64,000 nt of DNA, taken from Hordeum vulgare subsp. vulgare (taxonomy: Eukaryota; Streptophyta; Magnoliopsida; Poales; Poaceae). The translations under genes and the position numbers were made by a program. The stretch is taken from the NCBI RefSeq assembly GCF_904849725.1, contig NC_058521.1:99868244-99932243 (forward strand). Direction: 5' to 3'. Below are positions 20,711 through 34,206 of the stretch, piece after piece (within the stretch, counting starts at the first letter, position 1; every line of letters starts with the position of its first letter). The notes under the pieces are model-generated. The model saw only the letters and a list, made by a program, of their open reading frames with translations, ran no database searches and was not told the DNA's origin.

Positions 20711-23700
20711 CTAAGACTGAAAGAAATCGGGAAATTCGGAACAGAGGTGATCCTCGCGTTCCCACGTAGCCTCTTTATCGGAATGGTGTGACCACTGCAC
20801 TTTGAGAAACTTGATAGACTTGTTACGGGTCTTGCGCTCAGTCGCCTCGAGAACCGCAACTGGATGCTCGCGATAAGAAAGGTCAGGCTGAAGATCGATA
20901 TCCTGAAGATGCACAGTGCGCTCGGGGTTCTTGAAACACCTCCGAAGCTGAGAAACATGGAACACATCATGGACATTTGCAAAGGATGACGGAAGCTCGA
21001 GCTGGTACGCGAGGTCGCCCCTCTTGCCAACCACTCTGAACGGACAGACGAAACGAGGCGCAAGCTTGCCTTTGATGCCAAAACGCTGCATACCCTTCAT
21101 AGGCGACACCTTGAGATAGACAAAATCATCAAGCTCATACGACATGTCACGGTGCTTGCTATCATAATAGCTCTTCTGACGGGACTACGCTGCTCTGAGG
21201 TTGTCGCGAATGATACGACACATCTCCTCAGCTTCTTCTATCATATCATTGCCAAGGATCTGACGCTCGCCTGTCTGGGACCAGTTGAGCGGAGTACGGC
21301 ACTTCCTGCCATAAAGAATTTCAAACGGAGCCTTGCCAGAACTAGCTTGATAACTGTTGTTATACGAGAACTCAGCGAAAGGAAGACAATCTTCCCACTT
21401 CATGCCAAACGAGATAACACAGGCTCTCAGCATGTCCTCAAGAACTTGATTCACCCTCTCCACTTGACCACTAGTCTGAGGATGGAACGCTGTGCTGAAG
21501 CGGTCTTCGTGCCCATAGCAGACTGAAAAGAGTCCCAGAACTTGGAAGTGAAGATACTCCCACGATCTGATGAGATCATCATAGGTACACCGTGCAACGA
21601 GACAATCCTCGAGGTGTACAACTCTGCCAGCTGAGCTGCTGAAATGGACTCCTTGACTGGAAGGAAATGTGCCACTTTACTCAATTTGTCGATGACGACG
21701 AAGATAGCGTCATTGCCCTTCTTGGACTTCGGAAACCCTGTGACGAAGACCATCTCAATGTGATCGAACTTCCACTCGGGAATCGGCAAAGGCTGCAAGA
21801 GGCCCGCTGGTCTTTGATGTTCTGCTTTCACCCTTCGACATACATCACACTCATTAACGAATTGTGCATTTTCACGCTTCATACGGGTCCACCAGAAAGT
21901 CTGCTTCAAGTCATGGTACATCTTGGAACTTCCCGGATGAATAGAAAGCAAAGAATTATGAGCTTCTTCCATGATCACCTTCCTGAGATCACCTTTCGGG
22001 ACGACAAGACGGTCCTCGAAAAACAAAGTGTCCCTGGCATCAACAGTGAAACACTTATACTTGGGAAGACTCTTTCCCACACCAATCTTAACCTTCTTCA
22101 CCATAGTATCAAGTAGCTGAGCTGCTCTGACCTGATCTTCCAAGGTAGGAGAGATCTGAAGGTTCGCAAGAAAACCCTGAGGAACCAGCTGAAGATTGAG
22201 CTTCCTGAAAGACTCAGAAAGACCCGGCTGGAGAGGTTGCAGAATCAGACTGTTGCAATATGCTTTCCTGCTCAATGCATCTGCCACAACATTTGCCTTG
22301 CCTGGCGTGTACTCAACACTCGGATTAAAACCCTGGAGCATTTCCACCCAACGTGTTTGCCGAAGATTCAAGTTAGGCTGAGTGAAGATATACTTGAGGC
22401 TCTTGTGATCGGTGAAAACTTCAACCTTACGTTCCAACAAGAGATGTCTCCAAGTCATCAAGGCGTGCACAACAGCTGCTAGCTCGAGATCGTGCACAAG
22501 ATAGTTCTTCTCCGCAGGCTTCAGCTGCCTGGAGGTATAAGCAACCACCTTCCTATCTTGCATCAAGACTGCACCGAAACCCTAGAGAGAAGCATCACAA
22601 AAGACCTGGTACGGCTTGGAATCATCCGGAGGAGCCAATAGCGGAGTGGAGGTAAGCTTCTCTTTGAGTGTATCGAAAGCGAGTTGACACTCTGGAGACC
22701 ACACATACTTGACACCCTTCTGAAGAAGACTAGAGAGAGGCTTGGCGATTTTGGAGAAGTTCTCAACGAATCTTCCGCAATATCCGGCAAGACCGAGAAA
22801 GCTTCGAAGCTGCTTCACATTCTGTGGAGGTTCCCATTCAACAATGGCTTGAACCTTGGACGGGTCAACCTTAATGCCCTCGGCAGAGATAATATGCCCA
22901 AGATAAACCATTTCTTTCAGCTAGAACTCGCACTTGGAAAACTTGGCATACAGCTTGTATTCTCTCAGTTTATCAAGCACCAACCTGAGATGTTTCTCAT
23001 GTTCTTCCTCATCCTCAGAAAAGACCAAAATGTCATCGAGATAGAGCAAGACAAACTCATTCTTGAATGGCGAGAAAATATAGTTCATCAATCGGCAAAA
23101 AGTCAGAGGAGCATTAGCCAGACCGAAAGACATGATCGTATACTCATACGAGCCAAAACTGGTCCCGAATGCCGTCTTCGGAATGTCTTCCTCGCGAATG
23201 CGAATCTGATGATAGCCCATTCTGAGATCAAGTTCGGAGAATACTTTAGCACCTTTCAGCTGCTCGAACAACTCATTTATGTTCGGAAGTGGATATTTGT
23301 TCTTGATTGTCTTCTTGTTCAATGGGCGGTAATCGACACACAACCGTTCCGTTCCATCCTTCTTCTTGACAAACAGAACACCACATCCCCACGGAGACGA
23401 GCTTGGTCTGATCAAACCCAAATGCTCCTGCTCATCGAGTTGCTTCTTGAGTTCCTTCAACTCTTCTGGACCCATCTTGTACGGCCGTTTGCACACTGGC
23501 TCTGTGCCTGGCTCAAGCTCAATGACGAACTCCACTTCACGGTGCGGAGGCATGCCTGGCAGCTCTTCAGGAAACACGTCTTGATATTCGCAGACTACTG
23601 GAACTTGCTCAATGGGATTGATCTCACCCTTTTCATTCAAAGAGAACAAGCGGATTGTGTCATCGCGCGCCGCGAATATAATCACATCCTCCGAAGAGTG

Positions 23701-25149
23701 GGTCAGTTTCACTTCTTTAGCTGCACAATCAATTGATGCTTTGTTCATGGCCAACCAGTCCATACCAAGGATCAAATCAATGTCGGACTTGCCCAAGACA
23801 ATAGGAGACGCCAGAAAAGCATAATTGTCCATCTTGACAGAAACGTGTGGGACGAACAACTGAGAGCTCATCCGCATACCAGGAGACACAACTTGCAATG
23901 GCTTGGGAAGGAACTCGGTCGCAAAATTATTATCAAATGCAAAGGGGTAAGACATGAAGGAATGCGAAGGACCAGAATCAAACAAGACTTTAGCAGGAAT
24001 ACCATTGACTAAGAGATTACCCATGATCACATCCGATGAATTTTCTGCCTCAGCTGCATTCACCATGTTGACTCGAGCTGATCTGGGGTTGAACTTCACA
24101 AGAGCGTTACTAGGAGGTTTGCCTGGAGGAGGAGGAGGTAGACGGAGCTGAGAAGTGCATTTGTTGGCATAGTGACCCTTCTACCCACATTTGTGACAAG
24201 TGACATCTGCTGGCTGCCGGAACTGAATCTGAGGAGGCCCCTGCTTCTGATGCTGATATCTCTGCTGGAAGCCAGGGTTGGGTTGGTGGGAAGAACCACG
24301 TCCACCTGAGTGCTTCGGCTGCTGAGAGTGCCGAGGAGGAGGAGGAGAAACCCAAAACCTGTGTTGCTTCTGAACCACCTAAGTCGAGGAAGAGCTGGAA
24401 TCTTTGAAACGTTTCTTGGAGTTCTCCACCCTGAGCAAGGCTGCCTCTGCTCTGAGAGCTAAGTTATAGAATTTGTCAAACTCCTCAGGATCGTGCAAAG
24501 CGAGTGCTAACTGCAAATCCTCCTTCAAGCCACCCCTGAACTGGTATATCTTGCTCTTCTGATCCGGAACATCCTGCAACGCGTAACGGGCCAGCTCGTG
24601 AAACTCGACATTGTACTTGTACACAGAATTGCTGCCCTCCTTCAAACGCCTGAGCTTCTCACACATCTCCTCAACAAAACTGGAAGGGATGTAGTGGGAC
24701 CTGAGGTCACGACAAAACTCGTCCCAAGTCATCACCCTGCCACCTCTGGAGTCCTTAAGCTGCTGCCACCAAATAGAAGCCTGCCCCTTCAACTGGAATG
24801 TTGCAAACTTGACATAATCCTCTAGACGCACATTGCTACACTCAAAATGCTTGTTCATATCACAGATCCAATCTTCCGCATCAAACGGCTGGTCGCAAGA
24901 AGTGAACGTCTTAGGCTGGTTTGACAGGAACTGACTCAGACTGGCGAAGTGATTGCCACCCTGCTAGAAATTGCCCTGGTGATGATTGGCTCTCTCCTGG
25001 ATCAACTGCAACAACATCTGAGTGCTTGCATTGGTAGCTGCCATCATCACTTGCCAGGCCTCTGCAGGAGGAGGCAGCGGCGGTGGCGGAGGAGGAGGTG
25101 GAGGCGGCATATCCTCACGTGCTGGGGTCTGACGAGTTGGTGGAGCCAT
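20711..25149 (-). pseudogene. Gypsy chromovirus gag-pol polyprotein, broken
   Basis: Starts at ATG 25149 (MAPPTRQTPARED, then a proline run) and ends at TAG 20711-20713. Domains in order: gag; CCHC knuckle [14 protein letters not shown]; protease [12 protein letters not shown] with CVDYRPLN and YLDDILVF (near 23040); RNase [11 protein letters not shown]; integrase zinc finger [10 protein letters not shown] and CDVCRRVK; integrase core; chromodomain-like tail VLEATERK to KEATWERED. Breaks are TAG at 24964-24966, 24379-24381, 24181-24183 (inside the zinc knuckle), 22921-22923, 22582-22584 and 21185-21187, plus a one-base frameshift near 21505 before the integrase Glu region. The first integrase Asp (normally MDFV) reads MVFV at 21748-21750. 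The element is dead but young enough to read through. Confidence 0.93.
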
Positions 25150-28100
25150 CCTGAAGACGGACAACATATTAGACCACAGAATAATTGAAGATATTGCTGA
25201 ATCAAAAGACAGAATATCTGAATAGAATTTAGCTTTGCACTCGAACAACCTAGCAAGAGTGCATTCTCAAAGTAACAGACGACAAAATTCCGATAAGGGC
25301 CACATCAAACAAGTGTGAGCTAGAACTGCTCGGAACAAACATATGATCGAGATTTCCCAAACCTCAATCAAGCGTCTGTAGGAAGATAGTCCTATAAGAT
25401 ACTACCAGATATCCCACCTCTGAATTCCCGAAATAACTGGTCATGCAATCAGGCACCCGGATACAAGGAGTATTTCACACAACTCCTAAACTAAGCCATC
25501 ACGTGTATCACATCCTTCAACACACAACCAGCATCTCGGACCTTCGTCTACAACAGATCCTCGTGATCACAACGATACAAAGTGTGGTAGTACCCCCGAA
25601 CAATCTACACCAGTACTGGGGACGTCGGGGTTATCTCACCACTACCCGTATTGAAGCAATAACGAACACCCTCCGTTCTTAGATACTCAGAAATCTGAAT
25701 GATGGCGATGTGCGCGATAATCCCTGGAGCTCAACTCCCCTGATACTTAGAGCAGATAGGAGGCACCAGGACATGATTCCGTCACATCGAAATCATATAG
25801 ATTTCGCAAATACCCGCGTGATCCTAAAAAAAAAATTTGAGCCAGAAAAGGCGTAGAGTTAAATATTTCCTAAGACGGAAGCCTCACCAGAGCAAAGAAG
25901 AGGAGAAAAATGAAACCTACTCTCCGATATAACTAAGACTCAAAACATTTACTAGACTTGACTCGGCCAAATACGATCACACAAAGGCTCCTATGGTCGT
26001 AAGGCTCTGATTACCAACTTGTAACGACCCAGATGCGGTCCTTTCCGATCTGGGGGTCGAGGCCCCCGAATAGGAAGGAAGCGCATCTAAGCGTTTCGCA
26101 AGCAAGTAAACATAGCACATAATAATAATTACAGTAGACAATCTAGGATTCAACTGTCTTCTTATTAATAATACAGAGTACAACGCAGATACAAACAAGG
26201 TAGTTCCGGTACAGACTACGAAACAAGGAAAATGCTATGCTACCCGCTACAGGCCCACGATCACGACCACGGCTCAGTCCTCTGGATAGTTAAAGGCGAT
26301 CTGTCTCCTCGTCGTACTGCCATGCCAGCTGGGTGCCGTCGGGATCATCTGTCTCTGGGGTAATTGTACCTGCTGGGAGTTTCGGAGGAATCCGTCAGCC
26401 ACGGGGACTCAGCAATCTAGGACCTTGGTGCCAAATCTAGTCACGTTATTTGGGTAAGGAAGGAATGAAGTGTTTCAGGCTGCTGCATCCTATGATTGTA
26501 TAAGTCGCTAACTTACGCAAAAGAGAAGTGAAGGTGGTCTATGCTAACGATCGGGAATACTTGATCAGAAAGTGATCCTGAACACCTACCTACGGCATTC
26601 ATAACCCCACCGTGTTCCCGATCGAAGAGAGATCTTCGAAGGGACAGTCACGGTTACACACACAGTTGGCATTTTTATTAGTTTATGTTTAAGTTCTCTA
26701 ATACCGGATGCTAACAAAATATTCCAAGTTGCCACATAACCGCGGGCACGGCTTTCCGAAAGATTAAACCCTGCAGGGGTGCTCCAACTAGTCCATCACA
26801 AACGAACACAGGCCGCAAAGGCATCCTCTATCACGAATCTCGTGATCTCGTCGGATTCCTTAGAGGAAAAGCTCAACTCTGGGTGAAACCAAAGCTTCAC
26901 TGGGATTCCTATACGCAAGATATACCGCTAAGGTAAGACAAGGCTAGCAGGACCTCCCGACGTGTCGACGACCCCGATAAGAGCCGCGTATCGCAGTCTC
27001 AGGACACGCCGGATGGAACTAGCTACAGGTACCAAACCTCAAGTTTCCTTGTGGTGGCCCCGCAGGCAGACCAGTTTGGACCAACACTCATGAGGAGCAC
27101 TGGCCCGGGTTGTTGATTAAGAACCCTCGGGGTAGCTACTCCCTATGCAGATTATTATTAATGATTAGCAAATTAACACCAAAGTTGGGTCCTGCTGGAC
27201 AAGCCTTAACACTACGCGATTTATCAAGGGGGTCCCCATAACAACCCCGAATGTGTTAGGAGCGATCATTATGGAATCAAACATCGGTAACCGGTAACTA
27301 AGGCGGCAATAACGGAACAAGACACCCGACAAAAGGCTAGGCCTCCCATCATTTACCAAGTATATAGGTGCATTAAATAAACAACAGAATTTAATATAAT
27401 GATATCAAGCTCATGTCACCAATGAGTTTAACACGCCTGCAACTAACAATGCTAACATTAGTAGCTGAGCAAGCCTACCTAGCCATACAAGTTTGCTATG
27501 AAAGAGTACGGCGTTTAGGCTCTTGGCATGTGAAGAGGCAATATAATTTCAGTGGTAGGCAGCGAGCAATATGACATGGAATCGAAACTAACATAACAAG
27601 TCTAGAGATGGAATCAAGGTCATATCATCTTGCCTGTGATATCCTCAGCTTGGAATGGTTCTGGATCGTCCTGCACGTACTCTCCTGACTCCACGTATTC
27701 GTTCTCCGCTCCCGGTGCTACCCAACATAAGAATATAAAACCAATGAATAGCAGCACCACAAAATGCAACAATCACATGATGCATGAGATGAAAGTTGAG
27801 CATGCATCACTATTTCTATCACTAGCACAATCAAAATAAACTACAACAAGTTTCTGGACAGAACTTTGCACTAACTATTTGGACATGCATGGGAATGACA
27901 TGAACAGATGCAGCTCGTAAAAACGGTGCACAACCATATAAAGTACATTGCAAACGGAGCTACGGATCAACGGGAATCAACGATACAAGATATGAAGCTC
28001 TACGTGAAAGATTCAACACCACACACACAATTGGCACAAATCTGGTATTCCCAGGTTGCCAAGACATATATTAACCCAACATGAATGAAATGGAGCAAGG

Positions 28101-29526
28101 TAGAACACCACAACAACAATTAAGCACAAACTTTGAACAAAATGGCAAAACTACATAATCTGCCAGTTTCTGCATCTTAGCTGTTTGTGAGCAACATGCA
28201 ACATAGCTACAGGTCTTCAAATGTGACAAATAATATATGTGGCTGTTGCCAACCAAGAACACTACAAGCCCCAGCAAGAATCACAGAAAAAGGAATTAAA
28301 CTCTAGAAGATACAAGGCCACAAACTTTCCCAAAACCATCAGATCTCAGGGACTTAGTGAAAATTCCTGCACCTGAGTTTCTGTTTCTGTTCTGAAGCTT
28401 TTTGACAGCAATCAAAACACAAGCTACGGGACTCCAAATGACTTGAAAATTGACAGGAAGCTTCACAACCATACCAGGTTCAAAATACTAGCACTGAACT
28501 AAGGCCAGTTCTCCACAGAATGACCAGCACATCCTCATCTACAGGGGAAGAAAATGTTTCCAGTATCCCAGACTTAGTGAAATTTTCAGAGTTCAAAAAT
28601 CTGGAATTTTCCAGCCACATGCCCACTTTGTCTAGGCATAGTTTGCTCACACATGTCACCAAGAGGTAGTTGACACCACTATGGTGTTGAGCACAAACCC
28701 CTACTACTAACACACAAAAAATACATGCCCTTGGGCTCCTCCTATGCCATGGAATCAAGGTCCAAACTTTCAACAAAATGTAAACGCCACTCCATAAGGT
28801 ATGCTTCTAAGATGTCAATACATAGGTGAGTTTTATGTGCACAATGGCAAAGTTACATGGGGTATTGAACCCCATGTTTGTGTCATGCACATCAACAACA
28901 CCCACACCCATATCACAATATCACTAGCATCAAGTACCTCACAACAATGACTCTATGCTAACAAGAGAGTATGCACCCCCCACATATGGGCATGTGATGG
29001 TACACACTCTCACATGCATTACTAGGATCACCCTAGTAATCATGTCATCCTCAAAGTGCAACCCCCACAACAATCTACCCTAGCTTAACTAGGAATCCAC
29101 ACCTTCACATGCTATCATAGATAGCCACCTAGTGCATCTCATCACATCAAAACCATGTGGTGAGGGGGAGGCATCCACACCCCACTAAATCCATGCAAGC
29201 AAAAGAAACTACAAGATCAACTTAGACCCACTAAAGCTCAAAAGATGTGACCAAACATGAATAGCTAGTGCTTCTATCACCCCTTAAGAACATCACTCAC
29301 AAGAAAACACATCACATTCACACACCTCTACCAAGTGTAACTTCACACCACAAGATGCACTCCTCATAGGTTCACAAGGCTAACAAAACAACATCTATCA
29401 TCTTGCAAGTGTGCAAAACACACACACACAAAGGGATCTGCTCCTAACTACACTAGCAGGGAAAAGGATTTTAATGCCTTCTTGCTGCCCAAGCACAAGG
29501 AAGAGGAAGAACAAATTAAAGACAGC

Positions 29527-29617
29527 AAAAAAATAGCAACAACATACATCAGGGTCCTGGGAATCGAACCCAGTACCTCCTGTTACACAAAGCACCACCT
29601 AGCCACTGCACCAGCAC
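29527..29617 (-). other. tRNA-like module A in the right LTR
   Basis: The B box is at 29560-29570, the A-box-like sequence at 29595-29605 and the T7 run at 29527-29533, all as in the left LTR. The central variable part differs by two bases (GTTACACAA and CCTCC against GGTACACAA and CTTCC on the plus strand). Confidence 0.6.
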
Positions 29618-29717
29618 CACTATGTCGACAGAATGGGGGAAGAGAACAGGGAATCATGTCCGTGCCGCTCTTGCACAGGAATAACAGAAAAACTGACAAA
29701 ACACACAGCGCCGAGGG

Positions 29718-29779
29718 GGGGAATCGAACCCACAACCTCTCATCAGGCGCAAACATGGAACAACCACTGGGCTACGATG
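29718..29779 (-). other. tRNA-like module B in the right LTR
   Basis: The A box is at 29764-29774 and the B box at 29720-29730, unchanged from the left LTR. The neighbouring C run is 7 instead of 10. Confidence 0.6.
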
Positions 29780-30676
29780 TGATTACTGACAGGAGGGGGA
29801 AACTTAAACAAGTATGCTATCTCCCCCGACAGGTTACTCTGCTCGCCGGCGACAGAGAAAAACTCCGAGCAGAACGCTGCTGCTGCTGCCCAAGAAGTGA
29901 GCCGTCTACACGCTAATGCGCTGCACCACGAGGGGGAAGGCACCTCCGTTACCCAACACACACGCACAGCCGGCTCATCCACTGCGTCAACCCACGAGCA
30001 CGTCTACCTCTGCTGCTGGCTACTGCGAACAACAAGGTCCAAGGAGGGTCACGACGTCATGGTGACGAGGTGAAGCTGGCCTACCTCGGCTCTACGTCGG
30101 CGAGGGGACCGAATAGCCCCGGTGCTGTCACTACGAGGGGAGAGGGAGTCTCCCCCTGCGCAGCACACCTACAACTACGCTGCACGCGCTGCACCACGTC
30201 TGCATCTGAGCCACGTACAGAAGATGCTAGCGCTACCAGGTTCGGCCGACCTACGGAGGGGAAGGAAGGAGGAGGTGCGGCCTCACCTTGGGGTGAAGAG
30301 GGGGCGCCGATCTGACGGAGAGGAAGCCGGACCGGAGGGAAGAAGGCGAGCCGAAGAAGTTCTGCCGTAGACCGAAGTAGAGGAAGCAGTTCGTCGGGTG
30401 CGCGCCGAAGACAAGCTCCTCCTCGTTGCTGTGGTCTCTCCCCGACCTCAACAGCGGCGGGAACGGAGCGCGGGCACTCTCCCCTAGCTCCCGGACATGG
30501 TGGCCGTGCCGCCCGACGAAGCACGCGGGGTAGACGCCGGCGATCTCTCTCTTCTCTGCACTCTGTGCTAACCCTACAGGAAGTCTACCTGGAGAAGAAA
30601 GGAAGAGATGGAGGGGGAGGAAGGAGATGGCGGCGGTAGGAGGGAACCCTAGCCGAGGGGAGGCTCGGACGCCCAG

Positions 30677-30684
30677 CTATATAG
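30677..30684 (-). promoter_or_regulatory. TATA-like box in the gypsy 5' LTR
   Basis: Same sequence and context as 19787-19794. Being in the 5' LTR, this is the copy expected to drive the element. Confidence 0.5.
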
Positions 30685-31566
30685 GGCCCTCGACGTTTGT
30701 GCCACGGCACTGTCAACTCCTCCCTCTCTCTCTCACGTACTGACGGAAAGGAGAAAAGCGGGGGGAGGAGAAGTGACGGCGTCACGAGGAGGAGGGGGCT
30801 CGCCCGCGTGGGCTCTCGCTGGAGGGGGAGCATGGGCCACCGATGGGAGGAGGCCCATGTTGTGCCAGGGAAAAAGGAAACACTGGGGAGGGATTTCTAT
30901 TTAGTTTAAAAACACACAGAGGAAAAATACTACACAAGATAAACTACTGGGATAAAATCAAAAGGAAAAACCTCCTGGTCATAAGGAATTATGGCCCATT
31001 AGAATAAAATAGGAAAACAATATTTGGAGCCAATTGAAATAAATGCAAAACAGTAATTTATTTACTGTTTTGGGTTTATTTGCACCTTAAAAATCAAAGA
31101 ACAAGTCAGCAAAATTGCACCTCCTCATAACCACAATTTACTATAACCACCAGACATTTTAGAATAACTTTTGGGAAGAAGGAATTTTGACATGAGATAA
31201 TAGGAGGGAAAAGGATTTTAAATAGCAAGAGCTTTGAACATACTTAGCACTCACTCCTACCCATCACACACCAACATCACATGCATCACAAGATAGTGCA
31301 ATACCACAACATAACCCCATCAAGATCACATGCAATCATAACACCACAATACCAACTCCTAGTAAGAACATATGCCAACATGATCATGGCATGCAATCAT
31401 AAGGTATGGCAAGGAATGAGATGGCATGGATGCATGCATGCTAATGCGAGATAGAAGGTGATACATGAAATCATACATGCATAGAAACTCTCATGACAAA
31501 GTCAAGGTGGTCCCACATGGAAGGTTACAAAAAGGGAAAGTCCTACACTTGGGGCATTACAGTTGC

Positions 31567-34137
31567 GGCCCCCGAGGCTGGCAGGAGATCAGGCGCAGGC
31601 TGGCCCGGATCTGGAACTGAATCCGAGGCGGGATCTTCTGCGGGGGCACCAGGATCTGCTGAGAGCATAAAATCTTGCCCCGTTGCACTGTTTCCTGCAA
31701 AATCATCCTGCACACTAGAATCGGTTGAATCATCAGGGTTAGTAGTATGGGACATTGTCATGTGATCATCAGTAGTATTTACCCCCCTAGCAAGGAATTG
31801 TGGCGATGGGAGGAGGTGGGAGGGAAGTAAAACGAGCTCTTTACGAAGTTGTGCATCGGCATTAGGATGGAGTGTAGCAAAAGGGAAAACTTGCTCATCA
31901 AATACTACGTCACGAGAGATGTAAACGCGACCAGAAGTAATATCAAGGCACTTATACCCTTTGTGCATGGTGCTGTACCCTAGGAAGACACATTGTTTGG
32001 AGCGAAACTCAAGCTTGTGTTTGTTGAAGGGACGTAAGTTGGGCCAGACAGCACACCCAAAAATGCGTAAAAATGTGTAGTTGGGTTTTGTATGAAAAAG
32101 ACGCTCAAGAGGGGATTGATTGTGGATGACCCTACTAGATGTGCAATTAATAAGGTAGACGGCGGTAAGGAAAGCTTCATCCCAAAACTTGAGGGGCATA
32201 AAAGCATGGGCAAGGAGGGATAACCCAACCTCGACAATGTGGCGAGGTTTTCTTTTAGCAGAGCCATTCTGCTGATGAGCATGGGGGCAGGAGACATGGT
32301 GGGTGATGCCAATATTTTCAAAGAACACATTGAGTTTTTGGTATTCACCACCCCAATCTGTTTGCATAGCAAGGATCTTTCGATCAAAGAGACGCTCAAC
32401 GTGTTGCTGAAAAAGATGAAACTTAGCAAACACATCAGATTTATGCTTGAGTAAATAAATCCAGGTAAACTTGCTGAAATCATCAATGAAGCTAACATAG
32501 TACTTTTGCTTTCCTACAGAAAGGGGTCCAGGCCCCCACACATCAGAAAAAACAAGCTCTAAAGGAGCTTTGGACTCACTAGTGGAACGAGCATAAGGGA
32601 GTTGATGGCTCTTGGCCATTTGACATGAATCACAAACTAACAGGTGATCCTTTTTATTGGACACAGGAAGACAAAAATCTCTAAGAATTTTCTCGACAAC
32701 AGGCAAAGTCGGATGTCCTAGACGCTTATGCCATCTTGAAGTGGAGGGTTTGGTGACACCAAGTGCTTGTCGATGTGGAGGATCATGGCGACCAGAAATT
32801 GGAAACAGGCGTTTTTTACTCTTGCTTTGAAGGATTGTTCTCCGAGGGTCCTCATCCTTGACAAAAACAATTTCAGGGTAAACTTCAAGAAAGGCATAAT
32901 TATCATTGATAAGTTTGTGAGCAGAGAGAAGACTTTTGTCAGCTAGAGGTGCATGGAGGATATTGTTTAAGTGTAGGGATCCATGGGGAGTAGACAAAAC
33001 AGACTGACCAATATGAGCAATGTCCATACCTTGACCGCTTGCAGTGTAGATTTGATCCGTCCCGGTGTAGCGATCCCGAACAGCTAGCTTCTTAAGCTCA
33101 CCGGTGACATGGTCTGTTGCGCCAGTATCCAGATACCAGTTGGTATCCACTCCATAGGATCCCGAGGTTTGGGCAGCATTGGCAGATTTGTTGCCACCCC
33201 CACCTCCACTGCCAGCCAGGTGACGCACATTGTTGTTGAAGCTGCGATCGAAGCGCTTGTTGCAGCGCCATGCACCGTGCCCGCTTTCTTTGCAGATCTG
33301 GCAATTCTCCCGGTTGTTGTTGCCGCGGTTACCACCACGGTCGCCACGCCCGCCACCATTGCCCGGGTTGTCGAAGAAGCGGCCACCCGTGTTGTTGTTG
33401 TTGAAGCCACCGGGACCACCATTGCCGTTCCCAGAACGACCGTAGCCACCCCGACCACCTCCCTTAGCAGCCATATTAGCCGTGTAGGAGGCAGTCTGGG
33501 TAGTGATCCATCCCTCTGCAACAAGCAGCAGGGAGTACAGCTCTCCAAGACCGATCAGTAATGGTGCGGGTTGAGATAGCACAAACGAACCCGTTGTACT
33601 TAGATTCATGCATCAGCCCTTGGAGGATGTGCGACACCACGTCGTCCTCATCAAGGGGTTTTCCAGCAGTAGCAAGTTCATCAGCGAGCCCCTTCATCTT
33701 GGTGAAGTAAGCAGCGGCGGAGAGATCACTTTGCGAGTGAAGGCGATCTGTGAGCGGAGTTGGATGATGCGCGCCCTCGACTGCGATGAGAAGCTCTGAA
33801 GAAGCTCCTTCCACGCCTCGGCAGCAGTCTCGCAGTTACTGACCTGCATCAGTACGTCGCGAGAGAGGGATGCCAGCAGAAAAGTTAGTACCTGCTGGTC
33901 CTAGGTCACCCAAACGGCATGTTCGGGGTTTGGAGTAGCGACGATCTCCTTCTTGCCAGCAGCTTCTTTTTCCAGAAGAAGCTCGGCGCTGGGTTCCTTG
34001 TTTGATCCATCAAGGAACCCCATCATACCGGCGGCACGGACGTGCGGCAGGACTTGGGCTCTACATACAAGAAAGTTCTCTCTTGTTAGCTTCTCTGTGA
34101 TGGTGTGGCCGAGGGAGGCAATGGAGGGAGAGGCCAT
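31567..34137 (-). pseudogene. Copia polyprotein, gag, protease and integrase part
   Basis: Minus-strand reading starts at ATG 34137 (MASPSIASLGHTITEKL), a copia gag N-terminus. TAG at 33901-33903 and frameshifts near 33810 and 33520 break gag. A Gly/Asn-rich linker leads to the CCHC knuckle CQICKESGHGAWRC, the protease motif DTGATDHVT, and the integrase with HKRLGHP and CDSCQMAK (HHCC) and core motifs FSDVWGP and QTDWGGEY. The frame ends at the GTTGC target site of the gypsy element, in the spacer before RT. The long frame from about 33600 to 31567 is otherwise intact. Confidence 0.9.
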
Positions 34138-34206
34138 GGTGATCGCAGAGGAGGAGGTGGACAGTGCGGCGGCTAGATGTATTGGAAGAGACTAGCTCTG
34201 ATACCA

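Larger units (their letters stand above)
15128..31561 (-). mobile_element. Chromodomain gypsy (Tekay/Del-like chromovirus) with 5.5 kb LTRs
   Basis: The element is 16.4 kb on the minus strand, flanked by GTTGC (15123-15127 and 31562-31566). LTRs are 15128-20671 and 26020-31561, each about 5.54 kb, with 5.35 kb of internal sequence between them. The internal region encodes one gag-pol frame ending in a chromodomain-like C-terminus, which places it among chromoviruses, probably the Tekay (Del) clade. The PBS beside the 5' LTR (26001-26019) reads TTGGTAATCAGAGCC on the minus strand, close to a Met-tRNA site. LTR copies differ by a few percent in stretches compared by eye. It is inserted in the copia at 12847-34419 and must be younger than it. 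Confidence 0.95.
26020..31561 (-). repeat. Gypsy 5' LTR (right copy, 5542 bp)
   Basis: It matches the left copy along its whole length with scattered substitutions and small indels. TATA-like CTATATAG lies at 30677-30684. Because the element is on the minus strand, this copy would hold the active promoter. Confidence 0.93.

Noticed and set aside
22684..23736. 350-codon frame on the plus strand
   Set aside because: Antisense shadow of the gypsy RT/RNase H region, which is read on the minus strand.
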